From Bryobacteraceae bacterium (GTDB lineage: Bacteria > Acidobacteriota > Terriglobia > Bryobacterales > Bryobacteraceae): 64,000 nt of DNA. The notes under the pieces are model-generated. The model was not told the origin of the DNA, searched no databases, and saw nothing but the letters and a program-made list of their open reading frames with translations. Below are positions 28,321 through 36,395 of the stretch, one piece after another. The translations under genes and the position numbers were made by a program. Where the stretch lies: assembly GCA_019748195.1 (NCBI GenBank), contig JAIEPW010000106.1:29169-93168 (forward strand). Reading direction: 5' to 3'. Position 1 is the stretch's first letter; every line of letters starts with the position of its first letter.

Positions 28321-28799
28321 TCGGCGCCTCCCGTGGAAGCCGCGCCGGTCTTGGCGGCGCGGAGAATGGCTTTCTTAATTCGCGGATACGTGCCGCAGCG
28401 GCAGATGTGTCCGCTGAGCGCCTGATCGATGTCGGCCTCGGTGGGGTTCGCCTTCTTGGCGAGCAGCGCCGAGGCGGTCATGATCATGCCGGACTGGCAG
28501 TAACCGCATTGCGGAACCTGTTCGGCGATCCAGGCCTGCTGCACCGGATGATTCGACGCCGCCGACAGGCCTTCAATGGTGGTGATTTTCTTGCCCACCG
28601 CGGCGGTCACGGGCGTGACGCAACCGCGGATGGGTTGTCCGTTCAGATGCACGGTGCAGGCTCCGCATTGCGCCATGCCGCAGCCGAACTTGGTGCCGGT
28701 CATGTTGAGGGAGTCGCGAAGCACCCAGAGAATCGGGGTGTTCGGACTGACGTCGACGGTCATCGGCTTGCCGTTGACGGTTAGCTTGTATTCAGGCAT
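28317..28799 (-). CDS. 2Fe-2S small subunit of a molybdenum hydroxylase (IorA-like)
   Basis: The 160-residue protein has a plant ferredoxin-type N-terminal 2Fe-2S domain ([17 protein letters not shown], then [16 protein letters not shown] and RGCVTPV). A C-terminal helical 2Fe-2S domain follows, with [13 protein letters not shown] and [16 protein letters not shown]. Together the two clusters connect the molybdenum centre of the large subunit with an external acceptor. It has no export signal of its own and would be carried across the membrane with the Tat-signal partner. The gene is first in the two-gene operon, and the stop overlaps the partner's start. Confidence 0.95.
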   Translation of the reverse strand: MPEYKLTVNGKPMTVDVSPNTPILWVLRDSLNMTGTKFGCGMAQCGACTVHLNGQPIRGCVTPVTAAVGKKITTIEGLSAASNHPVQQAWIAEQVPQCGYCQSGMIMTASALLAKKANPTEADIDQALSGHICRCGTYPRIKKAILRAAKTGAASTGGAE

Positions 28800-29138
28800 G
28801 GAATCTCCTAGCGTAAGGGTCCGTGCAGTTATGGTATCACCGGGCTTGTATGAGGGGAACGTAAAGGATCTTCAGCACTAGGCGGGGTGGGGCAGACACA
28901 CTACGGCCCTGCGGAAGAGCCGTACGCGCCGCCCCCGTTAGCCGGGGGCGGCCTTTGCGAACGAGTTTTCGGTGCGGGATCGATCCCGGCTTAAGAAGCA
29001 GGCTGGCCAGCCCGTCGCGCTTCGGACATGGTTGTAGCACGAAGGAGCCTTGCATCGCGGGCAGGGTCCCGCGCAAGTGATTGCGGGGACGGCAAATCGA
29101 GTTCGAATTGGCGCGTGACTGGGATAGACTGAGTTGCC
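28800..29138. other. Divergent intergenic region with a strong hairpin
   Basis: This 339 bp region lies between the start of the 2Fe-2S subunit gene (minus) and the start of the YhhN-like gene (plus). It holds a perfect 10 bp stem (GCCGCCCCCG / CGGGGGCGGC, 28928-28952) followed by CTTT, and a weaker ACGGC-GCCGT stem beside it. A 79-residue frame on the minus strand overlaps the hairpin but has no start signal or motif. I see no tRNA or recognised riboswitch. Confidence 0.5.
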
Positions 29139-29777
29139 ATGCCGCCGCGAATGCTTTTGGGGCTGTCGGTTTGCGCGAGCCTTATTTACTTCGTCACGAT
29201 TCCGTGGCATCCGTTTCCGGGAAGCGTGGCGCTGAAGGGTTTGAGTGTCGCGCCGCTGGCGGTGCTGGCGTTTGTTTCCGGGGCGCCGCTGCTGGGCGCG
29301 GGGCTGGCATTCGGCAGCCTGGGCGATGTGCTTTTGGACCTGCGGCCGGGCCTCTTTGTCTTCGGCCTGGGTTCGTTTCTGATCGGGCACCTGATCTACA
29401 TCGCGGCATTCCGGCGATTGTGGCCCGGGGGTCCGGCGGAGGGGCGCGAGCGGATCCGGATGCTGGCGGTGGTCGCGTTCAGCGGCGCTTTCGTGGGGCT
29501 GTTGTGGCCCGGTTTAGGCGACCTGGCGATCCCGGTTGCGCTGTATGTGGCGGCGATCACGGCGATGGTGCTGGCGGCGATCCGGACCCGGCTGCCGGAA
29601 CCCTGGCTGGCGGCGGGGGCGATTCTGTTCCTGTTCTCGGACGCGGTGCTGGGGATGAACCGGTTTCGGGGGCCGGTTCCGTATCGCGACTGGATTGTCT
29701 GGTGCACATATTACCTGGGACAGGTTGGCATCGCGCTGGGGTATTTGCGCGCCGTTGGCGGTCATTCTCGCGTATAG
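29139..29777 (+). CDS. YhhN family membrane protein (lysoplasmalogenase-like)
   Basis: The 212-residue polytopic membrane protein has six to eight hydrophobic segments and YhhN-family motifs: KGLSVAPLAVLA near 32-43, FGSLGDVLLDL, FGLGSFLIGHLIYIAAF and LFSDAVLGMNRF. The conserved Asp residues in GDVLLD and SDAVLG are the proposed catalytic residues. Characterised members hydrolyse lysoplasmalogen or its ethanolamine form, as in Legionella and mammals. Whether this organism makes plasmalogens is not known from the window. The gene starts an apparent operon with a lipoprotein gene 8 bp downstream and a lipid-kinase-like gene after that, so membrane lipid handling is a plausible theme. Confidence 0.9.
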   Translation: MPPRMLLGLSVCASLIYFVTIPWHPFPGSVALKGLSVAPLAVLAFVSGAPLLGAGLAFGSLGDVLLDLRPGLFVFGLGSFLIGHLIYIAAFRRLWPGGPAEGRERIRMLAVVAFSGAFVGLLWPGLGDLAIPVALYVAAITAMVLAAIRTRLPEPWLAAGAILFLFSDAVLGMNRFRGPVPYRDWIVWCTYYLGQVGIALGYLRAVGGHSRV

Positions 29778-29785
29778 TGAAGGGC

Positions 29786-30211
29786 ATGAATCGCGTAATT
29801 ACCGGCCTGGCGCTCGTTGTGGCGATTCTGGCCGGGTGCGCCCGCACGGTGAAAATGGAGTCCCCCGCGCCGAAGCTGATCCATGTCTCGGGCTCGGTCA
29901 GCTACCGGGAGCGGATGGCGCTTCCGCCGAACGCGCTGGTGGATGTCCGGCTGGTGGATACGTCGGCGGAAGGCGGACCGGCGGAGATCGCGCGGGACGT
30001 GATCGAAGCGGCCGGCAAGCAGCCTCCTTACGCTTATTCGCTGTCCTACCATCCGCGCGAGATCGTCGCCGAGCACAACTACGTGGTGCAGGCGCAGATC
30101 GCGGTGGAGGGGCGGGTGTGGTTCCAGAGCCAAACGCCGGCGCCGGTGATCACGAAGAACAACCCCATCACCGCGGACCTGGTGCTGGCGCGCGCTTCCC
30201 AGAATCCCTAG
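29786..30211 (+). CDS. YbaY/YscW-like lipoprotein
   Basis: The ATG at 29786 opens a 141-residue product with a lipoprotein signal (MNRVITGLALVVAILAGC, lipobox LAGC at residue 18). The mature part shows the YscW/YbaY pattern: VSGSVSYRERMALPPNALVDVRL, an acidic and Gly segment, PYAYSLSYHPREI and HNYVVQAQI. YscW-like proteins assist outer-membrane assembly of secretins, but most YbaY members have no known role. It lies between the YhhN-like gene and the diacylglycerol-kinase-like gene, with gaps of 8 and 10 bp, so it is probably co-transcribed. The much longer overlapping frame from 29081 mostly covers the preceding gene in the wrong frame. Confidence 0.85.
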   Translation: MNRVITGLALVVAILAGCARTVKMESPAPKLIHVSGSVSYRERMALPPNALVDVRLVDTSAEGGPAEIARDVIEAAGKQPPYAYSLSYHPREIVAEHNYVVQAQIAVEGRVWFQSQTPAPVITKNNPITADLVLARASQNP

Positions 30212-30221
30212 CCCGCGGGCG

Positions 30222-31583
30222 ATGGCGAATCGTCACCCAGCGGGACGAAGGATCGCGGCGGCGGTGGCGCTTCTGGCTCAGGCGGTCCTGTTTCTGCAGC
30301 TTGTGGATCTGGCGGTCTTCCGTACCGAAGAACTGATTCTGCTGCTGGCCACGATGCTGCTGCTGGGGAAGGCGGCGTTTTGGGCGTTGATCGGCCGTGC
30401 GGCGAAGCGGTGGGCGGCGGTGGTGGTGGGCATTCTGGCGGCGGTGGGGCTGGCGGCGCAGTGGCTGATCGAGGGTCCAGGAACGCTGGCCCGTCAAGCA
30501 GCACTGCTGCTGACGTCGGCGATTTTTCTGATCGCGGTGTGGTGGGTGCGGTCCACGCGGGGAGGCGGGTCGCTGCAGGCGCTGACGGTGGTGCCTGCGC
30601 CGGGGCCGGCGAACAACGCCATCCTGTTGATCAATCCACAGTCGGGCGGCGGCCGGGTGGAGACGGCGAAGCTGGAGGCCGCGGCGCGTACGCTGGGGAT
30701 CGACACCTTCGTGCTGCCAAAGGGGGGCGATCTGGCGGCGGTGGCGGAGCGGGCGTGCACGGGCGGCTACGATGCGGTGGGGATCGCGTCCGGCGACGGG
30801 TCGTTAGGCGTGGTGGCGGCGGCGGCGATGCGGCACGGCCTGCGCTTTGTGTGCGTTCCCACCGGGACGTTGAATCACTTCGCGCGGGATCTGGGGCTGG
30901 ATCGCGACGATCCGATCGGCGCGCTGGCGGCATTTCGCGGCGAGGAGCGGCGGATCGACGCCTGCCGCGCGGGGAATCGCGTGTTTCTGAACAACGCATC
31001 GTTCGGAATTTACGCCGAGATCGTGCATCAGCCGGATTACCGCGAGAATCGCGTGGAGGCGATCCGGCGGGTATTCGCGAGTTTCGCGGCGGGCGAGCGC
31101 CGCGACTTCGATCTGCGATTCCAGAGCCCCGGCGGCGGGGTTGTAGACGGCGCGTTCCTGCTGCTGGCGGGCAACAATCGGTACGATTTTCTGGGCCTGC
31201 ACGATTTCGGCGAACGCTCCCGGCTGGATGACGGATTCCTGGACATTCTGGCGCTGGAATCGGGCGATCCCGACACGCTGGAGCGGCTGGCGGACTCGCT
31301 GCTGCTGGCGCGGCCGGGTCCGGACTGGATGCGCTGGGATGCGACCAGGCTGGTGGTGGAATCCGCGGGCGGCAAAGTACTGGCGGGTGTGGACGGAGAA
31401 GCGGTGGAGTTCGAAACGCCGCTGACCGTCGAGGTGCTGCCGGGCGCGCTTCGGGTGATGACGCCGGCCGGGACGCCGGCGCAGCGTGCGCACGCGCCCC
31501 CACCGTTCAGCGCCGCGTCGATCGCCGAGTTGCTGCGGGTGGCGGCGGGACGGGATCAGGCGCCCGGATCGGGCCAGCGGTAG
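30222..31583 (+). CDS. Membrane-linked diacylglycerol kinase-like protein
   Basis: The 453-residue protein has four N-terminal membrane segments (about 12-106) followed by a DAGK/LCB5-type catalytic domain (about 130-440). The phosphate-binding motif appears as SGDGSLGVVAA rather than GGDGTxNEV. VPTGTLNHFARDLGL follows, as in a variant subfamily found in soil bacteria. Later landmarks are FLNNASFGIYAEI, GNNRYDFLGLHDFGERSRLDDG and GVDGEAVEFETPL. The family transfers phosphate from ATP to lipid hydroxyls. With the YhhN-like and lipoprotein genes upstream, a role in membrane lipid turnover seems likely. The last 28 bp overlap the convergent metallophosphoesterase gene. Confidence 0.85.
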   Translation: MANRHPAGRRIAAAVALLAQAVLFLQLVDLAVFRTEELILLLATMLLLGKAAFWALIGRAAKRWAAVVVGILAAVGLAAQWLIEGPGTLARQAALLLTSAIFLIAVWWVRSTRGGGSLQALTVVPAPGPANNAILLINPQSGGGRVETAKLEAAARTLGIDTFVLPKGGDLAAVAERACTGGYDAVGIASGDGSLGVVAAAAMRHGLRFVCVPTGTLNHFARDLGLDRDDPIGALAAFRGEERRIDACRAGNRVFLNNASFGIYAEIVHQPDYRENRVEAIRRVFASFAAGERRDFDLRFQSPGGGVVDGAFLLLAGNNRYDFLGLHDFGERSRLDDGFLDILALESGDPDTLERLADSLLLARPGPDWMRWDATRLVVESAGGKVLAGVDGEAVEFETPLTVEVLPGALRVMTPAGTPAQRAHAPPPFSAASIAELLRVAAGRDQAPGSGQR

Positions 31584-32461
31584 ACGTCATGTTCGTCCAG
31601 GGCGTAATGCGCGCCGTCCCAGCGGCCGCGCCGCGCGGCGGCGCGGGTTCCGTTCACATCGAAGCACCAGAAGCCTTCGACGAAATCCTGGGTCGCGCTG
31701 CCGGCGCAGAACAAGGGCGCGGGGTTGTCGGGCAGGCGCACGGAGTAGCATTCGTGGACGTGTCCGAAGAGGATCGCGCCGCGGCGGATGCCGCGGCACA
31801 CGGCGAGGAACTCGTCGGCGTTGCGGAGGCCGTGGGTGTAGCGGTCCGGCGATCCGTCCTTCAGACGGGGCGCGTAATGGGTGAGCACGAAGACAAAGCG
31901 ATCGCGCAGGCGCGGGTCGTCGAGAGCGCGCGCCAGGGCGTCGAGTTGGGACACCGGGATGCGGCCGCTGGCCTTCCAGGGATTGGGATTGGGGCGGGCG
32001 CTGTTCACGGCCACGACGGCGGCGTTTTCTCCGATGAGGCGGATCACGGGCCAATGCGCATCCACCTTATAGTCGGCCAGGTCCGAGGCGAGCGTATCGC
32101 CGAAGTGCCTTTCGAAGCGGCGGTCGCGGACGCCGTCAGGCATGTAGACATCGTGATTGCCGGGGATGGCGATGAAGCCGAGGGGCGCGGCCATCAGGGG
32201 GTGCACGGCGAGGCGGGCGTCCGCCAGTTCGGGATCGGTGCCGAGCGCGGTGAAGTCGCCGGTGCAGAGGATGAGGTCCACGGCGTTCTCCACGCGGAAG
32301 CGATCCAGCTCCACCATCTTCTGCTTGACGCGGCTAAAGGTACGGCGGCGGCCCATCAGCAGGTGAGCCGCGCCGATCAGCCGCTTGCCCGGCCAATCGC
32401 CCCAGGGGACTTCGCCGAGGGGCACGCCCAGGTGGATGTCGCTGAAGTGGAGCACGCGCAT
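31556..32461 (-). CDS. Calcineurin-like metallophosphoesterase
   Basis: The 301-residue protein has all metal-binding motifs of the family: DIHLG near the start, CTGDFTALG, GNHDVY, LTHYAP and GHVHECY. It uses two metals to hydrolyse phosphodiesters or monoesters. Cyclic nucleotides, lipid A precursors (as in LpxH/UDP-diacylglucosamine hydrolases) and other substrates occur in the family, and the sequence cannot decide. It has no signal peptide. The gene begins 4 bp after LarB, so the two are co-transcribed. It ends inside the convergent diacylglycerol-kinase-like gene. Confidence 0.9.
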   Translation of the reverse strand: MRVLHFSDIHLGVPLGEVPWGDWPGKRLIGAAHLLMGRRRTFSRVKQKMVELDRFRVENAVDLILCTGDFTALGTDPELADARLAVHPLMAAPLGFIAIPGNHDVYMPDGVRDRRFERHFGDTLASDLADYKVDAHWPVIRLIGENAAVVAVNSARPNPNPWKASGRIPVSQLDALARALDDPRLRDRFVFVLTHYAPRLKDGSPDRYTHGLRNADEFLAVCRGIRRGAILFGHVHECYSVRLPDNPAPLFCAGSATQDFVEGFWCFDVNGTRAAARRGRWDGAHYALDEHDVYRWPDPGA

Positions 32462-32465
32462 GGCT

Positions 32466-33212
32466 CTAGGCCCGGTTGATCAGGCTGGCCACATAGCCGC
32501 CGCCGAATCCGTTGTCGATGTTCACCACGCTGACATTGGACGCGCAGGAGTTCAGCATCCCGAGGAGCGCGGCCAAGCCGTGGAAGCTGGCGCCGTAGCC
32601 GATGCTGGTGGGCACGGCGATCACGGGACAGGAAACCAGGCCGCCGACGGCGCTGGGCAGCGCGCCCTCCATGCCGGCGCAAACGACACAAACCTTGGCC
32701 GAAAACAGGCGTTCGCGATTTTGCATCAAGCGATGGATGCCGGCGACGCCGACATCGCTGATGAGATCCACCTGGTTGCCCATGACCTCGCAGGTGACGT
32801 AGGCCTCCTCGGCAACGGGCAGATCGCTGGTGCCGGCGCACACCACGGCGATGCAGCCCTTGCCGCGGACGGCGCGGTCCCGCCAGACACGAACGGTTCC
32901 CGACGCGGCGAAATACTCGGTTTCCGGAGCGAGGCGGCGGACAAGTTCCGCGACTTCCGGGTTGGTGCGCGTGATGAGGAGATTGCTGGAGTTGTCGAGC
33001 AGGCGGGAAGCGATGGCTTCGATCTGCGCGGCCTGTTTGCCAAGCCCGAAGATCACCTCCGGCATGCCGTGGCGGAGGGCGCGGTGATGGTCCACCTTGG
33101 CGAAGCCGAGGTCCTCGAAAGGCAGGTGGCGAAGCCGCTCCATGGCCTGCTCGATATCGAGCCGGCCTTCGCGGACTTGTTCAAACACCCGCCGAAGCTG
33201 ATCCTGATCCAT
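32466..33212 (-). CDS. larB: Nickel-pincer cofactor biosynthesis protein LarB
   Basis: The 248-residue protein has an N-terminal helical part and a PurE-like C-terminal domain (about 110-245). LarB landmarks include [42 protein letters not shown] and [20 protein letters not shown]. LarB carboxylates nicotinic acid adenine dinucleotide in the first step of building the nickel pincer nucleotide of lactate racemase and related enzymes. LarC and LarE, needed to finish the cofactor, are not in the window. The gene is directly upstream of the metallophosphoesterase. The start at 33212 has TAGGGA upstream. Confidence 0.92.
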   Translation of the reverse strand: MDQDQLRRVFEQVREGRLDIEQAMERLRHLPFEDLGFAKVDHHRALRHGMPEVIFGLGKQAAQIEAIASRLLDNSSNLLITRTNPEVAELVRRLAPETEYFAASGTVRVWRDRAVRGKGCIAVVCAGTSDLPVAEEAYVTCEVMGNQVDLISDVGVAGIHRLMQNRERLFSAKVCVVCAGMEGALPSAVGGLVSCPVIAVPTSIGYGASFHGLAALLGMLNSCASNVSVVNIDNGFGGGYVASLINRA

Positions 33213-33275
33213 TCCCTACGAATCTAGCAGGGAGTTTCACCGGGCCGCGGCGGCGGGGGATTTGCGTGCTGGGGA

Positions 33276-34916
33276 TCAGTTGGTCTTTTTCAGCCGCAGA
33301 TCCCAGACGCGGCCCTGGCCGATGCTCATTTCGATGACCTTGCCGGCGGGGTCGCGGAGGAACACGACGCTGCCCAGGGGCGAGAGGAATCCATCGCGAT
33401 AGGCGGGCGTGAGGCGGATCACGTCATCGGGGCGGCGGCGCAGGACCAGCGTATCGCCGTCGACGGCGGCCTTGAGAACGACTTCCGCCTCGGCGCTTTC
33501 GTAGCCGCCGGCGTATGCCTGCAGTTCGGAAACGGAGGGCGAGACTTTTTCGACGCGATCGAACCAGGTGACGCCGTTGGGATCGTCGAGGCCCGCGCGG
33601 CGGGGCGACCCGGAGGCGTCGAGTTCGAAGAGGACGCGTCCTTCTTCGCCCAAGGCGAAGGAGCTGGCGGAGAGGGCGCGCAGGGGCGTGCGGCCGCCGA
33701 AGCGCAACTGCCCGTTTTCGAGTTCGATCCGGACCACATCGCGGTCCTGAGCGCTGCGATAGAGGCCAGCCAGCTTGCCGAGTGTCGCGGCGTCGACATT
33801 GGCGGAGACCTCGGAGGCCCGCGCGGGAAGGACATCGGCAAGGTAGACTTCCGCCACCTGATGGCCGAGCGCGGTGGGATTCGCGCTGGCCAGATTGCAG
33901 AGCACCGCAATGGAGAGGTTGTGCGCCGGGAAGCGGCCGAGCCAGGCGCGGTAGCCGGCGGTGGCGCCGCTGTGGCTGACCTCGCGAATGCCGCGCCATT
34001 GGTGGATCTGCAGGCCCGCGGCGTAGGAAATGTCGCGGCCGCTGTTGAGCTTGCCGGTGCGATGCTGGGCTTCGACAAACTCGCGCCCGCCGACGACCGG
34101 ATTGTCGAAGTTGCGGTTCCAGCGCAGCAGATCGCCGACGGTAGTCAGCAGTCCGCCATTGCCGTGGACGTATTCGAAGGGCATATCCATGCGGTAGGAG
34201 GAGCCGGCGGGTGAATAGGCGATCGCGCGGCCGGGGACGATTTTGCGAAAGTCGTCGCGCCACTCGGTGGACCTCATGCCCAATGGTTCAAACAGGGCCT
34301 CGCGCGTGTACTGCGCGAAGGGCTTGCCGGCAACGCGCGAGACCAGGATGGCGGCGAGGTTGTATCCGGTATTGGTATAGGAGTAAGCCTCGCCGGGGGC
34401 ATAATTGAGGGCGCGCTGTTTACTGACGATCTCCAGGACGTGAGCGTGGGTGTAGGCGCGGGTGGTGCGGGGCCAGCCGCCGATGGCGGCCACGGAGCCC
34501 CAGTCGCGCAAGCCGCTGGTGTGATGGATCAACTGGCGGATGGTGACGGTGCGGGCGGAGTCCGGCAGTTCCGGGATGTACTTGTTGACCGGCTCATCGA
34601 GGGAGAACCTGCCCTGCTGGGCGAGCAGGAGCAGGGCGGCGGCGGTGAACTGCTTGGAGACGGAGCCGGCTTCGAGGACCGAATCGGGCCGGAGGGCAAG
34701 GCCGTGCTCGAGGTCGGCCATGCCGTAGGCGGAGTGCAAGATGGTCTTGTCGCCGCGCGAGGCGGCCACGGTGCAGCCCGGCGAACCGGTACGGTTGAAG
34801 CGGGCGAAGACGGCGTCGACTTTGTCCTGGGGGGTGGCGGCGGGGACGGCGGTCGCGGGTGCTTGGGCGAGGGCGATCGCGGGGAACAGAGCCAGCAAGG
34901 CGAGGGAAGTGCGCAT
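33276..34916 (-). CDS. Serine hydrolase of the class C beta-lactamase/PBP family
   Basis: The 546-residue exported protein (signal peptide to about 18, ALAQA) has the SVSK nucleophile motif (S85-V-S-K88), YTN (Y180-T-N182) and an HSGATAGYRAWLG segment in the place of the third motif. After this catalytic domain (about 30-360) the C-terminal part (about 390-540) is a beta-rich domain often seen in acidobacterial members. Family members include D-aminopeptidases, esterases and peptidoglycan hydrolases; real beta-lactamase activity cannot be assumed. It has no clear operon partner. It lies 63 bp upstream of larB. Confidence 0.9.
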   Translation of the reverse strand: MRTSLALLALFPAIALAQAPATAVPAATPQDKVDAVFARFNRTGSPGCTVAASRGDKTILHSAYGMADLEHGLALRPDSVLEAGSVSKQFTAAALLLLAQQGRFSLDEPVNKYIPELPDSARTVTIRQLIHHTSGLRDWGSVAAIGGWPRTTRAYTHAHVLEIVSKQRALNYAPGEAYSYTNTGYNLAAILVSRVAGKPFAQYTREALFEPLGMRSTEWRDDFRKIVPGRAIAYSPAGSSYRMDMPFEYVHGNGGLLTTVGDLLRWNRNFDNPVVGGREFVEAQHRTGKLNSGRDISYAAGLQIHQWRGIREVSHSGATAGYRAWLGRFPAHNLSIAVLCNLASANPTALGHQVAEVYLADVLPARASEVSANVDAATLGKLAGLYRSAQDRDVVRIELENGQLRFGGRTPLRALSASSFALGEEGRVLFELDASGSPRRAGLDDPNGVTWFDRVEKVSPSVSELQAYAGGYESAEAEVVLKAAVDGDTLVLRRRPDDVIRLTPAYRDGFLSPLGSVVFLRDPAGKVIEMSIGQGRVWDLRLKKTN

Positions 34917-34992
34917 AACTTTCCGGGAAGTATACTACGGGCTTGCCCGGATCGCCCCCGTTGATACCATGTGAAGTTCCAGGCTGAGCGCG

Positions 34993-35349
34993 ATGATCAT
35001 GGACAACACCAGAGTCTTTCAAATGAAGTTTGCGAGCGTGTATCCGCATTACGTCGCCAAGGCGGAGAAGAAAGGCCGGACAAAGGCCGAGCTTCACGCC
35101 GTGATTCACTGGTTGACGGGCTACGACGAGAAGGCGCTCGAGCAACAGATCGACAAGGGGGTGGATTTCGCGACCTTCTTCGCGCAAGCGCCGAGGATAA
35201 ACCCGAACGTCTCCAAGATCACCGGCGTGATCTGCGGATACCGTGTGGAGGAGATCGAGGATCCGCTGATGCGGAAGATCCGGTGCCTGGACAAGCTGGT
35301 GGATGAGCTGGCGAAGGGCAAGGCCCTGGACAAGATCCTGAGGAAGTGA
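34993..35349 (+). CDS. DUF2200-like cytoplasmic protein
   Basis: The 118-residue protein matches DUF2200: [19 protein letters not shown], then VIHWLTGYD and [20 protein letters not shown], ending with the acidic/basic helix [19 protein letters not shown]. No signal or membrane segment is present. The role is unknown; in Enterobacteria the homologues are small cytoplasmic proteins of unclear function. ATG at 34993 or the third codon could be the start. The stop overlaps a possible GTG of the next gene, but I place that gene's start later, so co-transcription is possible but not proven. Confidence 0.85.
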   Translation: MIMDNTRVFQMKFASVYPHYVAKAEKKGRTKAELHAVIHWLTGYDEKALEQQIDKGVDFATFFAQAPRINPNVSKITGVICGYRVEEIEDPLMRKIRCLDKLVDELAKGKALDKILRK

Positions 35350-35363
35350 GCCGGGCAGTCACA

Positions 35364-36338
35364 ATGCGGAAGGCAGGGACGGTTCTCCTTTTGGCATGGG
35401 CGCTGGCGCAGGCGGCGGATCGCAAGCCGCGGGGCGCGGCGCCGCCCGGCATGGTGTGGATTGCGGGCGGCGAATTCACCATGGGGAGCGAGCACTTCAG
35501 CGATTCGCAGCCTCTGCATCGCGTGCGGGTGAGCGGCTTCTGGATGGATCAGACCGAGGTGACGAACCAGCAGTTCGCGGCGTTCGTGAAGGCCACCGGC
35601 TATGTCACGGTGGCGGAGAAGAAGCCGGACGCAAAGGATTTTCCGGGGGCTCCGCCGGAGAATCTGGTGGCGGGATCGGTGGTATTCACGCCGCCGTCGC
35701 GGCCGGTGCGGCTGGACGATCCGTTTCAGTGGTGGAGCTACGGGAAAGGGGCGAGCTGGCGGCATCCGGAGGGTCCCGCGAGCAGCATCCGGGGGCGGGA
35801 GAATCACCCGGTGGTGCACATTGCCTGGCGCGATGCGCAGGCATACGCGAAATGGGCGGGCAAGCGCTTGCCGACCGAGGCGGAATGGGAGTTCGCGGCG
35901 CGCGGCGGCCTGAATGGCAAAGAGTATGTGTGGGGCGATGAGTTCCGGGTGAAGGGCCGCTATCTGGCGAACTCATTTCAGGGCAATTTTCCGGATCGCA
36001 ACACGCGGGAGGACGGATTCGCGGGAGCGGCGCCGGTCAAGAGTTTTCCCCCGAACGGCTACGGGCTATACGACATGGCGGGCAACGTATGGGAATGGGT
36101 GACAGATTGGTATCGCGCGGACGCATATGCGGGCCGGGCGCGGCAGGCGGTGACGGCGAACCCGAAGGGTCCGGCGGACAGCTTCGACCCGGAGGAGCCG
36201 GGGGTGAAGAAGCGGGTGACGAAGGGCGGATCGTTCCTGTGCACCGATCAGTACTGCGCGCGGTACCGTCCCGGGGCTCGCGGCAAGGGCGAGCCGGACA
36301 GCAGCACGAATCACACCGGATTCCGCTGCGTGAAGTAG
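35364..36338 (+). CDS. Exported formylglycine-generating enzyme-like protein
   Basis: I choose the ATG at 35364 because a signal peptide (MRKAGTVLLLAWALAQAAD) follows directly. A GTG six codons upstream is possible. The 324-residue product has the SUMF1/FGE fold: GMVWIAGGEFTMGSE, TNQQFAAFVKATGY, RLPTEAEWEFAARGG, MAGNVWEWVTDWY and the C-terminal KGGSFLCTDQYC with DSSTNHTGFRC. The two Cys at 293 and 298 in this numbering have the spacing of the catalytic copper-binding Cys pair of true FGEs, which activate sulfatases by turning Cys into formylglycine. Many SUMF1-domain proteins lack them. No sulfatase gene is in the window, so its substrate is unknown. Confidence 0.88.
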   Translation: MRKAGTVLLLAWALAQAADRKPRGAAPPGMVWIAGGEFTMGSEHFSDSQPLHRVRVSGFWMDQTEVTNQQFAAFVKATGYVTVAEKKPDAKDFPGAPPENLVAGSVVFTPPSRPVRLDDPFQWWSYGKGASWRHPEGPASSIRGRENHPVVHIAWRDAQAYAKWAGKRLPTEAEWEFAARGGLNGKEYVWGDEFRVKGRYLANSFQGNFPDRNTREDGFAGAAPVKSFPPNGYGLYDMAGNVWEWVTDWYRADAYAGRARQAVTANPKGPADSFDPEEPGVKKRVTKGGSFLCTDQYCARYRPGARGKGEPDSSTNHTGFRCVK

Positions 36339-36368
36339 TTTCTATCTAGAGCGTCTGTACACTTATGA

Positions 36369-36384
36369 AGGCGGCGCGCCGCCT
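36369..36384. repeat. 16 bp perfect palindrome upstream of the kinase/ACAD operon
   Basis: AGGCGGCGCGCCGCCT reads the same on both strands and lies 11 bp before the start of the kinase gene. It could be an operator or a leader hairpin. No T-run follows, so it is unlikely to end the preceding gene. Confidence 0.4.
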
Positions 36385-36395
36385 GCGATACAGTC

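Noticed and set aside
28837..29076. A 79-codon minus-strand frame in the divergent region
   Set aside because: It has no Shine-Dalgarno, no motif, and overlaps the strong hairpin and both promoter regions.
36369..36384. Palindrome as terminator of the FGE-like gene
   Set aside because: No T-run follows, and it sits 30 bases from that stop but 11 from the next start, so an upstream regulatory role fits better.
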